A DNA stretch of 64,000 nt from DLKC01 sp002478885 (GCA_046329585.1 JAXLUI010000003.1:439608-503607), one strand, 5' to 3'. Shown: positions 33,904-43,432, numbered from the stretch's first letter. Program-made: numbers and translations. The notes: generated by a model from the sequence alone, not told the origin.

Positions 33904-33978
33904 ACCGGGCTTTTGCTTTATCAGGAGGTTTTCCCGCGATTGTTCCGGGAGGAACGATCCGGGATCGCACGTTTGTGC
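33904..33978 (+). repeat. Dispersed repeat B, copy 2
   Basis: ACCGGGCTTTTGCTTTATC at the left, GGGAGGAACGATCCGGGATC (33948-33967) and GCACGTTTGTGC at the right. Starts 12 bases after the ABC gene stop. Confidence 0.85.
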
Positions 33979-34059
33979 GGGCATATTTCAACTCGCCAAA
34001 TACAACTGAACGAACATCAGCCGCGACAGTCTTTTTAAATGCTCCGCAATGAACCGGGC

Positions 34060-34110
34060 GTACAAGTGAGTGACACAACTGGCGAGGAGCAGTGTTACAA
34101 CTGCCGGTAA
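34060..34110 (+). repeat. Dispersed repeat A, copy 7 (GTGACAC variant)
   Basis: GTACAAGTGAGTGACACAAC (34060-34079) with a CTGCCGGTAA tail. Only about 80 bases from repeat B copy 2 in the same orientation. Confidence 0.9.
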
Positions 34111-34119
34111 AAAAATCTG

Positions 34120-35529
34120 CTAGTTACTTGCGGATTGTTTCATCCATTTTTGAAGATTGCCCAACCCGTCATAAGCCGCATATTTATACGAATCTGACAA
34201 AGTTGGGTAATTGTAAACCGCATCAATAAACGCATCGATCGTTTCATTATGCGACACCACATGCGCGGCAATATGGATGAGTTCGGATGCCTGTTCGCCA
34301 ATGATGTGCGCACCAAGCAATCGCTTGTTTTCAGGGCTAAAAATGAGCTTGATCATGCCGTTTACCTCGCCGATAATTTGCCCACGTGCACTGTTCTCAA
34401 AAGATGCACGGCCAACGAGGTAAGGCATATTTTTTTGAAGGCATTCTTCTTCGGTAAATCCTACCGACGCGATTTCGGGAATAGAATAAATAGCGAGCGG
34501 TAAAGTACAGGACAGCCTTTCTTTATATCGCAGGTCGAATGCATGCACCATCGCAACCCGCGCCTGTTCCATAGAAGTTGATGCCAGTGCGGGAAAGCCA
34601 ATAACATCACCCGCGGCATAAATATTCGGTACAGAAGTCTGGTATTTGTCGTTAACGATGATCACTCCCCTGTTGCCGGTTTGCACACAAGCATTTTCCA
34701 AACCCAGGTTTTGTACATTGCTTTGGCGGCCTGCCGCGATAAGGGCAATTTCAAATTCACAGGCACCTCTTTTTTCAAGCGTTACCTGTACACGGTCGCC
34801 AGGGCTTTTGATCGTGGTCATGCGGTCGTCCAGGATAAAGCGGAGCCCAAGCTTTTCAAGCTGCTTTATCAACCGGCCACTGATCTCGTGGTCGGCAAAA
34901 GAAAGTATTTGTCCACGCGGCTCCAGCAATGTAACCTGCACACCCAGGGCGGTAAAGACTGAGGCATATTCTGTTCCGATAACCCCACCCCCGACAACGA
35001 GCATCGTTTTTGGAATGCGTTCCATGCTGAGTATATCGTCGGAGTCGTAAATCAGTTTTGCATCAAATGGAATATCACGGGGACGCAATGGTGAGGAGCC
35101 TGTAGCGATTAGTATAATTGCGGCGCCAAGTTCAGTTGTTTCATCGCCGTTACGAACAGTGACAGTATGCGCATCTTTTAAATAAGCCTCGCCTTTAATG
35201 ACCTGGATATTGTGCCTTGCGAGGTTATTGTTGATGATGCGCCATTCGTTCTCAACAACGATTTGTTTACGATGCATGAAGTCCTCAACAGTGAGGTTCT
35301 CTTTGAGCGAATAGTCAATACCATACAGCCCACGTTGCCTTATGCCGGAGAAATACAGCGCTGTTTCTCTCAGCGTTTTCGATGGCACCGTACCGGTGTT
35401 AATACCCGCTCCGCCAACCTGCGCTGCTCTTTCTATAACTGCAACACGTTTACCAAAATAGGCGGCCTGCGCAGCACCTTTTTCGCCTGCGGGGCCCGAC
35501 CCGATAACAATGAGATCAAAATGTTCCAT
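34120..35529 (-). CDS. sthA: Soluble pyridine nucleotide transhydrogenase (Si-specific)
   Basis: 469 residues, cytoplasmic flavoprotein of the class I disulphide-reductase superfamily. N-terminal FAD motif DLIVIGSGPAGEKGA (about 5-19). At the redox-Cys position it reads GGAGINTGTVPSKTLRE with no CxxxxC pair, as in SthA and unlike lipoamide dehydrogenase or mercuric reductase. NAD(P) motif VVGGGVIGTEYASVF near 178-192, IYAAGDVIGFP near 300 and a dimerisation domain to the end. The enzyme interconverts NADPH/NAD+ and NADP+/NADH. Monocistronic on the minus strand. Confidence 0.93.
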   Translation of the reverse strand: MEHFDLIVIGSGPAGEKGAAQAAYFGKRVAVIERAAQVGGAGINTGTVPSKTLRETALYFSGIRQRGLYGIDYSLKENLTVEDFMHRKQIVVENEWRIINNNLARHNIQVIKGEAYLKDAHTVTVRNGDETTELGAAIILIATGSSPLRPRDIPFDAKLIYDSDDILSMERIPKTMLVVGGGVIGTEYASVFTALGVQVTLLEPRGQILSFADHEISGRLIKQLEKLGLRFILDDRMTTIKSPGDRVQVTLEKRGACEFEIALIAAGRQSNVQNLGLENACVQTGNRGVIIVNDKYQTSVPNIYAAGDVIGFPALASTSMEQARVAMVHAFDLRYKERLSCTLPLAIYSIPEIASVGFTEEECLQKNMPYLVGRASFENSARGQIIGEVNGMIKLIFSPENKRLLGAHIIGEQASELIHIAAHVVSHNETIDAFIDAVYNYPTLSDSYKYAAYDGLGNLQKWMKQSASN

Positions 35530-35819
35530 ACGATACTTTAAGCCTGCTTTATAACATACGATGCTTCTTTGCAGCCACTCCAGGTTTCCTCAAAGATGGC
35601 TGACGGAAAATGCCTGCAATGTTACAATGCTTAAACGTGATATGAACACCTGTTAAAAAAAGTATTGCTTAAAGATGGACAAAACGAACGGAGCATTGAG
35701 ACATGAAATTGGGTTATAGCTGTATAACAGGGCATGCCTTATTGCAGCACTTGCCAGGCGATCAACCATTTGTCGCTATATGGGCATACCGGTTGTAAAA
35801 ACCAATAAGAAAAGTTTAA

Positions 35820-36155
35820 TTATTCCCTGGATTCTTCGAGGTTATCGTGGTTATCACCGCCGATACTGTAATGATTATTTTCCTCGTCTTCTTCCCCGAT
35901 GGCTTCGTCACTGTCGTCCAGTTCAGCACCGGGTATATCCAGGTCGCTGCCCGATACATCGTCTTCAAAACTCTTTTCATTCATGGCGCCTTCTTCATCG
36001 CCGTTGTCTTTGATAATGGAATTATCATCGGGGTTAATGTGCTGTACCTTTTTGCTTTTGTTGTAGATGTCTTCTTCGGAGGGATATTGCAGCGATGCAG
36101 GCAAACTGTTATCAGCATTTTTGTCTTTATCCTTCGGCAATTCGTTCTTTTTCAT
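35820..36155 (-). CDS. Acidic low-complexity hypothetical protein
   Basis: 111 residues, predicted disordered, very acidic. MKKNELPKDKDKN at the start, LPASLQYPSEEDIYNK (about 18-33), then FEDDVSGSDLDIPGAELDD and IGEEDEENNHYSIGGDNHDN. I recall proteins with the same LPxSLxYPxxEDIYNK and DVSGSDLDxPGAELDD blocks in many Bacteroidetes genomes, so it is a conserved family without known role. No signal peptide. It shares the minus strand with the cyclase-like gene upstream but is separated by about 100 bases. Confidence 0.8.
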   Translation of the reverse strand: MKKNELPKDKDKNADNSLPASLQYPSEEDIYNKSKKVQHINPDDNSIIKDNGDEEGAMNEKSFEDDVSGSDLDIPGAELDDSDEAIGEEDEENNHYSIGGDNHDNLEESRE

Positions 36156-36257
36156 ATGCTGCTATTTTATCGATGATGGATATTGTCACATGGTAAGTTA
36201 CTGAATAATGCCCGTGAAACCAGCAAATATTTTAGAGGCGGGGCAGCTTTGTTTTAC

Positions 36258-38285
36258 CTATTTGAATCCAAGGTTTCTTAACATTTTTTGAAAGCCGGGT
36301 TTATTCCGGAGGGGATCCCATACAGGGTCCACATGAAGAAACTTAAGCCAGAAAAACTCCTTTTCGTCGTATGCTTTTTCAATCATGCCAATGGCGTTAT
36401 CGAACTGTGCAGCTGCCGTGTAATAATTGGCGAGTATTTCATTACCGGAATCTTCAGGATGCTTTAAACTGCTGTCGATAAGTGCCTGCAGGGATTTACG
36501 ATCACCGGTTTCATAAGCTTTCCAAAAGCGGTAATACCCATCACCTGCCATGTACGCCGTAATAAGTGACGAATCCTTTTTCCCAATTTCAGCATAGCAT
36601 TGCGAAACCATCTCGTACAACTTCTCCGTATTCGAGAAGCCGGCTACAAGGGAATCTTTCAGCTTGATCGCGGCCACATATTGTCTCGCGTAAGTAAGAA
36701 TCATGATCTTATTATTCCATATGCGTTCTGAAAATGGATCCAGTTCCATTGCCACGTTGATGTGAGCCAAGGCGGAATCAAACTGACCGTCTGCCGCAAG
36801 TTCTATTGCATACCACTGATGGGCTTCTGTGTAACCCGGTGACAAAGCGATCGCGGTTCTCAACTCATCCATTGCCTCGTGCCGGCGGCCTTCCAGGCTG
36901 GTAAGAAATATGGCTTTGGAAGCCCTCACTTCCGCGATATTGGAATCCAATCGAAAAGCTGTGTTCAACGCATCACGGGCTATATTCACTCCTGAATCGT
37001 AAGGGATAAAACCATTATCTACCAGGATCACATAATTGTCGCTGATTCCAGAATAAGCAAGCGTGTAACCGGGGTCTTTTTCAAGCGCCTTCCGGAAATA
37101 ATAATTCGCTTCCTGCATGGATTTATAGTCACGCCTTTGCTGTGCCGATCTCCCCTTCAGGTAAAGCGTATGAGCTTCGGGATTGGAAAGGGTCTTGACA
37201 AAAGGCCTGAACCATTCGCTATTGAAGCCTGTTTTTAAAGCATCATTGATTTTTTGGGCTACATATCGCTGCACATTGATCAATTCCTTTTGCTCTTCTC
37301 TATATTCATCAGACCATAGTACCCGGCCTGTTCTTAAATCGTTCAGGTGAACGTCAATCACGAGATGCTGCTCCACTTCCTTAACAGAGCCTTCAAGCAC
37401 ACAGCCCACATTAACGTCTAACAATTTTTTCGACAATACTTCATAGCTTTTGTGCCCGCTTACTTCTACGGGAACCCGTTTCACCGTCAACTCCGGGTTC
37501 TTTGAAAGCAGGCTGATCATTTCTTCCGTCAGCCCCTCAGCAAGATAGTTGTTCGTATCCGTTCCTTTATTTTCAAAAGGCAGTACTGCTATTGTCTTTA
37601 GATAATCGGCGCTGTTGCTACTGCCTTCTAAATTAGCATACAGGTAGTAAGAAAGGCCTGACACACACACAATGGCTGCAAGGACAAACGTGCTTAAGGA
37701 AACAGGAATAAGACCAAATAACCGCTTTCTTTTCTTTGGATTTTTTTGCTCAGATTCTTCAACAGGAGACATTTGTTGTGTGCTGGGCAATTCCAATCCT
37801 TTTGCGGCAATGGCATATAATTTTACCGGTTGTAATACATTTTTGAGAGAATGGGCACCCAAAGAAACGGTCTTAATCTCGGGATGATTGGCAAGCTCTT
37901 CGTTAATCTTTTCGGAGATCAATACGCTGCCTGCGACACCCTTCGACTGGATACGGGAAGCGAGATTTACCGCATCGCCGATGATATCCTTGTTTTCAAA
38001 TAGTACCTCGCCGGTATGAATGCCGATCCGCACAGGTATCACCGGGCCCTTGCGCAATGCCTGCTGTAAAGAGATAGCACATTCAACAGCATTCAATACG
38101 GAATTAAATATGGTGAGCGTACCATCGCCCAGGTACTTGATCACGCGGCCCTTATGCGCGCCCACACACTGAAGAAAGGTTTTTTTATGCTGCTCAAGCA
38201 TCTCCACAGCCGAAGACTCATCCCGCTGCATGAGAGCCGTGAAGCCCTCAATGTCTGTAAACATAATTGCAGTGAGAATGCGCAT
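36258..38285 (-). CDS. Class III nucleotidyl cyclase / TolB-like / TPR protein
   Basis: 675 residues. Residues 1-160 are a class III cyclase domain: FTDIEGFT at 9-16 and LGDGTLTIF near 51-59 supply the two metal-binding Asp, and GDAVNLASRI near 103-112 supplies transition-state residues. A single membrane helix lies at about 198-220. Residues 235-350 are TolB/FlgO-like (IAVLPFENKGTDTNNYLAEGL.., CVLEGSVKEVEQHLVIDV). From about 370 to the end there are TPR-type repeats. So a cytosolic cyclase is linked through the membrane to an extracytoplasmic TPR scaffold. The nucleotide made is unknown. This architecture is common in Bacteroidetes and Proteobacteria. Confidence 0.87.
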   Translation of the reverse strand: MRILTAIMFTDIEGFTALMQRDESSAVEMLEQHKKTFLQCVGAHKGRVIKYLGDGTLTIFNSVLNAVECAISLQQALRKGPVIPVRIGIHTGEVLFENKDIIGDAVNLASRIQSKGVAGSVLISEKINEELANHPEIKTVSLGAHSLKNVLQPVKLYAIAAKGLELPSTQQMSPVEESEQKNPKKRKRLFGLIPVSLSTFVLAAIVCVSGLSYYLYANLEGSSNSADYLKTIAVLPFENKGTDTNNYLAEGLTEEMISLLSKNPELTVKRVPVEVSGHKSYEVLSKKLLDVNVGCVLEGSVKEVEQHLVIDVHLNDLRTGRVLWSDEYREEQKELINVQRYVAQKINDALKTGFNSEWFRPFVKTLSNPEAHTLYLKGRSAQQRRDYKSMQEANYYFRKALEKDPGYTLAYSGISDNYVILVDNGFIPYDSGVNIARDALNTAFRLDSNIAEVRASKAIFLTSLEGRRHEAMDELRTAIALSPGYTEAHQWYAIELAADGQFDSALAHINVAMELDPFSERIWNNKIMILTYARQYVAAIKLKDSLVAGFSNTEKLYEMVSQCYAEIGKKDSSLITAYMAGDGYYRFWKAYETGDRKSLQALIDSSLKHPEDSGNEILANYYTAAAQFDNAIGMIEKAYDEKEFFWLKFLHVDPVWDPLRNKPGFQKMLRNLGFK

Positions 38286-38503
38286 GAGGTATACGGGTAT
38301 TTGAACTTAAATTTAGTGAATTTAATACATTGTACCAGAACTCATTATTGATGAGTAGCATAACATAACTTATATACGGCCTTGTTAATAAAACACAATG
38401 CCAGTATGGCTTTTGGCTAATTTATTTTTCAGTGGTGCCTTGTTTTCTTAAAAACATTATTTATCTTTTACTGGATTTTCGCACCTTATTAAAACAACTT
38501 CAA

Positions 38504-39040
38504 ATGATCAGTCAGACAAACCCGGCAATGTCAGCCGGATTAGCACGGCGCCTTGCCGAAGCCGCCGATGGCCTCAGGGACGATAACTACTATTACTTCG
38601 TAAGCCAGCAAAACTATCCTTACGACCTCCAGCCGGTTGCAGGATCAACAATTGAACAAGCTTCCTATGCAGCAGACAGTTTGGCTAGTGAACTTAACAG
38701 CATTGGAAACAAAGAGCCGTATTACAAATACGGCCCTTATCATATGCCACTGGATTATGTCTCACCCATACCATATGATACGTTGGAAATAAAAATGCTC
38801 AGCAACGGCAGCACTGTGTACAGCGAAACTTTTGGAAACGACACAGATGCCATTATTCTAAACCTGTCTGCTTTTGATAAATTTCTATTGCCTTATTATA
38901 CCAGGCTGTACGGAGTTGATATAGCCAGGAATATGAGAGAAGCTGCGCGGTTAACTTTTTCCTCAACCACCCAAAGCCCGAATACGGCCACCAGGATCGT
39001 CACACATAAAGGCACTACGCTTTCGACCGGAACAGCCTGA
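38504..39040 (+). CDS. Hypothetical protein
   Basis: 178 residues from the ATG at 38504 (MISQTNPAMSAGLARRLAEAADG); the frame reads 24 codons further upstream into AT-rich sequence, which I take as non-coding. No signal peptide or membrane segment. An N-terminal helix is followed by a region rich in Tyr/Pro/Asp (NYYYFVSQQNYPYDL, YYKYGPYHMPLDYVSPIPYDTLEIKML) and a C-terminal mixed region. I do not recognise the family. Divergent from the cyclase-like gene, so possibly unrelated. Confidence rests on coherent composition across the whole frame. Confidence 0.55.
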   Translation: MISQTNPAMSAGLARRLAEAADGLRDDNYYYFVSQQNYPYDLQPVAGSTIEQASYAADSLASELNSIGNKEPYYKYGPYHMPLDYVSPIPYDTLEIKMLSNGSTVYSETFGNDTDAIILNLSAFDKFLLPYYTRLYGVDIARNMREAARLTFSSTTQSPNTATRIVTHKGTTLSTGTA

Positions 39041-39134
39041 GAAATACAAGTGCTGACTCAGTAGTTACTCCATAGCAAAGCCGTAGATACCCGGTACAAA
39101 AGCCGTATTAACTGCGTGCTTTATTAAAAATGGA

Positions 39135-39464
39135 TTAAAGTGAAGCAGATTTTTCAAGATGGGATTTTACCAGGAGCGCAGTCATGCCTGATTTGAGTAA
39201 CCCGATAGCCTCGGATTTTAATTGGCAGAAGAATGCATACTGCCGCTGAGGTGCCGGCAAAGCACGGTAGACTTCACCTGCTATCATATTGCCGGTTTTG
39301 AACCGGTCTGCGCTGGCGCGGCTGTTGGCAAAAGCCTTATCCGATTTAAACCGCTTCGCATCCAAACTGGTTTTACGACGTACATAACCTTTGCCTTCCA
39401 TTTCATAGAAAACAAGGTTACCGGTTTTGCCGCTCAGAACAGTTCCTGTTGGTTGCTTCGCCAT
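39135..39464 (-). CDS. Small basic conserved hypothetical protein
   Basis: 109 residues, basic, no signal. GTVLSGKTGNLVFYEMEGKGYVRRKTSLDAKRF at the start, then KSDKAFANSRASADRFKTGNMIAG and a helical tail. Proteins with the G.vGnlVFYe..GK.YVRrk......... pattern are frequent, often in several copies, in Chitinophagaceae-type genomes. I know no assigned function. It may bind nucleic acid given its charge, but that is speculation. Lies upstream of the GH3 gene on the same strand, about 120 bases before its terminator. Confidence 0.7.
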   Translation of the reverse strand: MAKQPTGTVLSGKTGNLVFYEMEGKGYVRRKTSLDAKRFKSDKAFANSRASADRFKTGNMIAGEVYRALPAPQRQYAFFCQLKSEAIGLLKSGMTALLVKSHLEKSASL

Positions 39465-39533
39465 AATTTATGAAATTAAGGAAATTTTTTGTTGCACAAT
39501 GACCGGTTTTGTCTGCTGTAACTTTACCAAATA

Positions 39534-39564
39534 AAAAAGCTGCCGTTATTCGCAGCAGCTTTTT
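39534..39564 (-). terminator. Terminator of the GH3 gene
   Basis: AAAAAGCTGC (39534-39543) pairs with GCAGCTTTTT (39555-39564). The A-run reads as U's for leftward transcription. Located 21 bases past the GH3 stop. Confidence 0.75.
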
Positions 39565-39585
39565 AAAAGTGATCCAACCCGGACA

Positions 39586-41835
39586 TTATTCCGTATAGGT
39601 GATTTTTGCTTTCTTATTACCGATCATAATTTCAAACTCCCCTTTCTCCGTCACCGTTTTTAATTCGGCGTTTACAAAAGCAAGATCATCTTTTGTAACT
39701 GTGAAAGAAACCGTTTGTTCTTCGCCCGCCTTCAGTGCTATCTTCTTAAATGCGCGCAAGCGTTGCATGTTTGGGGTAATGCTGGCAAACAGGTCATGGG
39801 TATACAATTCAACAGTGTGCTTGCCATCTCTCTGCCCTGTATTCTTTATATTAATGCTTACATTGATGCTTCCGTCTCTGCTGAGTGTACCCGAACTCAG
39901 CTGTATGTCGCCATACTCAAAAGTTGTATAACTAAGGCCCCATCCGAATGGGTACAACGGCAGGTAACCAGTATGCACATTGTCGTTGAAGACCTCTCTT
40001 ACATCTTCCGTTGGCTTGCGGTCGTATAGTACCATTTCGCCCATGCTGCGCTGGTAGGAAAATGGCAATATACCATCGGGATTGTAATCGCCAAACAATA
40101 CATCCGCAACAGCTTCGGCGGTTTTCTTACCACTCCAGTATGCCATCAGTATACCTTTCATGGAAGGTTCGATCGAAGTAATAAATCTTGGCCTCCCTTC
40201 TGTCAGCACAAGTATAACGGGTTTACCGGTCATGGCCGCGGCCTGTGCCAGTTGCAGTTGCTCATCGGGCAATGCAAGGTCAGTTGTATTCCCGGGACTT
40301 TCGGCATATGCATTCTCACCAAGGCAAAGAATAATTGCATCAACATTTGCAGCGGCTTTTTTCAAAGCATTGGCATCATAATTTCTTGGATCGTCAAAAC
40401 CGGCGGCGGTGGTTGTTACGACATTCGCAGCCCCTACCTTGTCGGTGATGGACTGTAAAATTGTTTTGCTGTCCTTGGGATACCATTGTTCCTGGTTGCC
40501 CTGCCAAACATAACTCCAGCAACCATTGAGCGCCGTTAAACTTTGCGCGGAAGGCCCGGCTACCAACACTTTCATATTTTTCGCAAGCGGCAAAACATTG
40601 CTATTGTTCTTAAGCAGGGTCATGGTTTCATGCGCTGCATCGAGTGCAAGTGCCTGGTATTCAGGCTTACCAAAATTTGCCCTTGAAGCGTCTTCAGGAT
40701 AAGGATTGTCAAACAAACCAACTTTCATTTTAAGCGTAAGGATCCTGCGCACTGCGTCATCAACCCGGCTAATGGGTACTTCCTTGTTCCTTACCGCCTC
40801 CAGCAACAGGTCATAAAAGGAAAGATCACCCGGCACCATGCTCATATCAATCCCGGCATTGATTGCCATTGCAACGGCTTCCCGTGGAGAGGATGCAACA
40901 TTGTGGCGATCATACAGGCGTTTGATATCTTCCCAGTCCGTAACGATTAAACCCTGGAAACCAAGCTGGCCCCGTAATACATCGGTGAGCAAATATTTAC
41001 TTGCATGAACAGGCACACCGTTTATTTCGGCGGAGTTGACCATAATGGTCGATGATCCTGCTTTTACAGCTGCCTGGAATTGCGGCAGGTAATATTCCCG
41101 CATTTCAATCTCCGGCATGTAAACGGGCGTCCGGTCTTTTCCTGTCCGCGATGCGGAATAGCCAAGATAGTGTTTCATACAACTGGCAACCGCAGTCGGG
41201 GTTTTTAGCCCATCCTCTTCATAAGCAGTTACACCAGCAACCCCCATGGTTTTGCCGATATAAACATCTTCACCATAAGTCTCGGGGAAGCGTGACCACA
41301 ATGGCTGACGGCCGCAATCAAGCACAGGAGCAAAATTCCAGCGAACACCTGAAGCACGTAATTCTGCCGCAGTAACTTTTGCGGCTTTTGCAACAAGATC
41401 GGGATTGCGTGTGGCCGCCATACCGATATTCTGGGGGAACAATGTAGAGTTAAGCGTATAGGTTTGTCCGTGAATACCATCAAGGCCGTAGATCACCGGG
41501 ATTTTCAAACGGGTGTTTTTAGATTCGTCCTCAATTTGCGTGATCGTGCTGCGCCACGTATCTACATCAACCGCATGCGTGGTCACATTCAAAATGGATC
41601 CCACATGGTAATCTTCAATGGCCTTCTTTAATGCAACGGGGTCGAGGCTCCCGTCCTGGTTCGCCCAGCCGCCTTTGGCAACCACGGCAAGCGTAACCTG
41701 TGTCATCTGGCCAACTTTTTCTTCAAGCGTCATTTGTTTGATCAGCGCTTCTATTTTCTTTTTTTCATCCGCTGTCTGGGAGAATAACTGGCTGGCGAGC
41801 GTTACAGCCAAAAGAGCAAGTGTAAACTTTTTCAT
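39586..41835 (-). CDS. Secreted glycoside hydrolase family 3 (beta-glucosidase-like)
   Basis: 749 residues. Signal peptide 1-19. The (beta/alpha)8 domain is about 25-370: MTLEEKVGQMTQVTL, RFPETYGEDVYI and GLIVTDWEDIKRL, where Asp of VTDW is the family's nucleophile. Then the alpha/beta sandwich domain (about 400-600; VLVAGPSA, LCLGENAYAE) with the acid/base on a GEN loop, and a fibronectin-III-like C-terminal domain. The KHYLGYSASRTGKDRTP segment is typical of BglX-like beta-glucosidases. It cleaves beta-linked oligosaccharides in the periplasm. No SusC/D pair is adjacent. Single gene with its own terminator. Confidence 0.92.
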   Translation of the reverse strand: MKKFTLALLAVTLASQLFSQTADEKKKIEALIKQMTLEEKVGQMTQVTLAVVAKGGWANQDGSLDPVALKKAIEDYHVGSILNVTTHAVDVDTWRSTITQIEDESKNTRLKIPVIYGLDGIHGQTYTLNSTLFPQNIGMAATRNPDLVAKAAKVTAAELRASGVRWNFAPVLDCGRQPLWSRFPETYGEDVYIGKTMGVAGVTAYEEDGLKTPTAVASCMKHYLGYSASRTGKDRTPVYMPEIEMREYYLPQFQAAVKAGSSTIMVNSAEINGVPVHASKYLLTDVLRGQLGFQGLIVTDWEDIKRLYDRHNVASSPREAVAMAINAGIDMSMVPGDLSFYDLLLEAVRNKEVPISRVDDAVRRILTLKMKVGLFDNPYPEDASRANFGKPEYQALALDAAHETMTLLKNNSNVLPLAKNMKVLVAGPSAQSLTALNGCWSYVWQGNQEQWYPKDSKTILQSITDKVGAANVVTTTAAGFDDPRNYDANALKKAAANVDAIILCLGENAYAESPGNTTDLALPDEQLQLAQAAAMTGKPVILVLTEGRPRFITSIEPSMKGILMAYWSGKKTAEAVADVLFGDYNPDGILPFSYQRSMGEMVLYDRKPTEDVREVFNDNVHTGYLPLYPFGWGLSYTTFEYGDIQLSSGTLSRDGSINVSINIKNTGQRDGKHTVELYTHDLFASITPNMQRLRAFKKIALKAGEEQTVSFTVTKDDLAFVNAELKTVTEKGEFEIMIGNKKAKITYTE

Positions 41836-41953
41836 ATTGGGTTGCTTTAGAAGAATGTGGCAAAGTTATTACGAACTTATTTGATTGCCCGCGTTTCAAT
41901 ACGTCATTATGACACAATGAAAAAACTTGGATAAAAAAGTACTGATTTATGTT

Positions 41954-42029
41954 ACCGGCTGCACACCATGCATGAGGCTTTGGTTGCTGCAGCCCCCGGG
42001 AGGAATGATTCGGAGGCGCACACTTGTAT
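41954..42029 (+). repeat. Dispersed repeat B, copy 3
   Basis: ACCGGCTGCACACCATGCAT at the left; GGGAGGAATGATTCGGAGGC (41998-42017) and GCACACTTGTATT at the right. Placed against the direction of the flanking genes. Confidence 0.85.
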
Positions 42030-42115
42030 TGTCTCAGCTTCAGGCAAAAAGTAGGGCAAGCAAAACGCCCGCCTGCAGATCGTGGTTCATCAACTGTGCC
42101 GTTAGAGATTGTGCC

Positions 42116-42159
42116 GTTAAAAACAAAAGCCTTCAAAACTGAAGGCTTTTGTTTTTAAC
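42116..42159. terminator. Long perfect hairpin, probable terminator of the deacetylase gene
   Basis: GTTAAAAACAAAAGCCTTCA (42116-42135) is perfectly complementary to the 20 bases at 42140-42159 across an AAAC loop. A/T-rich on both outer arms, so it can act in either direction; the gene ending at 42170 lies 10 bases away. Confidence 0.85.
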
Positions 42160-42169
42160 GCTGATTATG

Positions 42170-43168
42170 TTACTGCATTTTGCTTCTTTTCTCCATTACC
42201 TCACGCCATGTTGTAAGAACGATATGTTCATCGTCAAGTGCTTTCTTAAACCTGGGGTCCATCATCACCAGCAGGTCGCCTTTGCGCACGGGACCCGAAT
42301 CGGAAATATGCTGAAAAACTTCGGTGGGTGCGGTGCAATGCATGATGACCATCGTTAGTCCTGGTTTTAATTGTTTAAGCACTTCTATATATTTTGCCGT
42401 CTTCCAGCCCTGTAATTTTTTGTCGTCACGCTTTACTTCTTCGGGTACAGGCCAGCTGTAAGTTTCGTTATAAAGATCATCAAGTACTGGCAGCCCAGAT
42501 TTCCATAAGCTGTTTCCAAAATTGCGGATCATGCTCATATAGGCATCAGGGAATTTCATTTGCGCCGCTATTAGTGTGGCATGGCCTGCAGGCATCATCA
42601 CAGGAATATGGTTTTCTACGCCCAGCTTTACATATTCCTGTAAAAAGGCAGGCGACCCAAACAACGTGCCCATATGGCTGTCGACATGCGTTGGGGTAAA
42701 ACCCATAGCCTTTGCCCGGTCAAGCTGTGCTTTTATTTCTGCATATACTTCTTCGGGTTTGGCATGTGCAACTACTTCTTCCACGGAATGCCACATGGCG
42801 CCTTCGTTATCGACCAGTCCGGGAACTGCCGGCTTACCCATCAATGGGGCCCAACGGTACTCGTCCCATTCTGATGTTAAGGTCAAATGTAAACCCGCAT
42901 CGGTGTTGGGATGGCTTTTCAGGTAATGTACATAGGCAGGCACCCACGGACAAGGCATCATTACACTACAGGAAGTGGCAACACCCTTTGTCATGGCATC
43001 AATAGCGCCTTCATTTGAATCGAAGCTCATACCAACATCATCAACATGCAGGATGACCACCTTGGTACCCCTTGGATAACCAAGCCTTTCTGCATAAGTG
43101 GAATCAGGTGCCTGGGCCTGCAGGTAGTTAAATGCAAACAGGGAAAACAAAAAGCAAACCTTTTTCAT
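42170..43168 (-). CDS. YdjC/ChbG-type polysaccharide deacetylase, exported
   Basis: 332 residues. Signal peptide about 1-18 (ending LQAQ). VVILHVDDVGMSFDSNEGAIDAM gives the metal-binding DD pair (near 41-43). HLTLTSEWDEYRW near 114-126 supplies His, and THVDSHMGTLFGSP near 180-193 supplies two His. This is the YdjC/ChbG family, which deacetylates N-acetylated sugars such as chitooligosaccharides. The exported version is typical of Bacteroidetes. It ends at a long hairpin terminator and is divergent from the MFS transporter gene, with repeat A between. Confidence 0.87.
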   Translation of the reverse strand: MKKVCFLFSLFAFNYLQAQAPDSTYAERLGYPRGTKVVILHVDDVGMSFDSNEGAIDAMTKGVATSCSVMMPCPWVPAYVHYLKSHPNTDAGLHLTLTSEWDEYRWAPLMGKPAVPGLVDNEGAMWHSVEEVVAHAKPEEVYAEIKAQLDRAKAMGFTPTHVDSHMGTLFGSPAFLQEYVKLGVENHIPVMMPAGHATLIAAQMKFPDAYMSMIRNFGNSLWKSGLPVLDDLYNETYSWPVPEEVKRDDKKLQGWKTAKYIEVLKQLKPGLTMVIMHCTAPTEVFQHISDSGPVRKGDLLVMMDPRFKKALDDEHIVLTTWREVMEKRSKMQ

Positions 43169-43242
43169 ATAGCTGGTTTAAAAACTAAATGTACTATACA
43201 AACTTTATTGCATGGGAATTTACTGTTGCGCAAGTAACAGGT

Positions 43243-43293
43243 GTACAAGTGTGCGACGCAACAAAAGCAGCCACATGTACCGCCGCCGGTAAC
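43243..43293 (+). repeat. Dispersed repeat A, copy 8
   Basis: GTACAAGTGTGCGACGCAAC (43243-43262), AAAAGC, tail CGCCGGTAAC. Sits between divergent genes, about 140 bases upstream of the MFS start. Confidence 0.9.
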
Positions 43294-43432
43294 ACAAATA
43301 TTTCGCATGAATTTGGCACCGGGAAAGTTTCCAACAGCAAACGGTTGCAGTTTTGGTTATTGACCGAACATTAAAAAGATTTGCCGAAAGTCACTTACAG
43401 TTTTGTAATTTTCTTCTTCCAAACGATTTGCT

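Larger units (their letters stand above)
41836..42169. other. Intergenic region with repeat B and a long hairpin
   Basis: 334 bases between the GH3 start and the deacetylase stop, both leftward. Holds repeat B copy 3 (41954-42029) and the 20-bp hairpin at 42116-42159. No gene. Confidence 0.6.

Noticed and set aside
27305..38285. TIR-like protein plus class III cyclase as a Pycsar-type defence pair
   Set aside because: The genes are about 8.5 kb apart on opposite strands with unrelated genes between. The cyclase has TolB-like and TPR domains and a membrane helix, unlike PycC.
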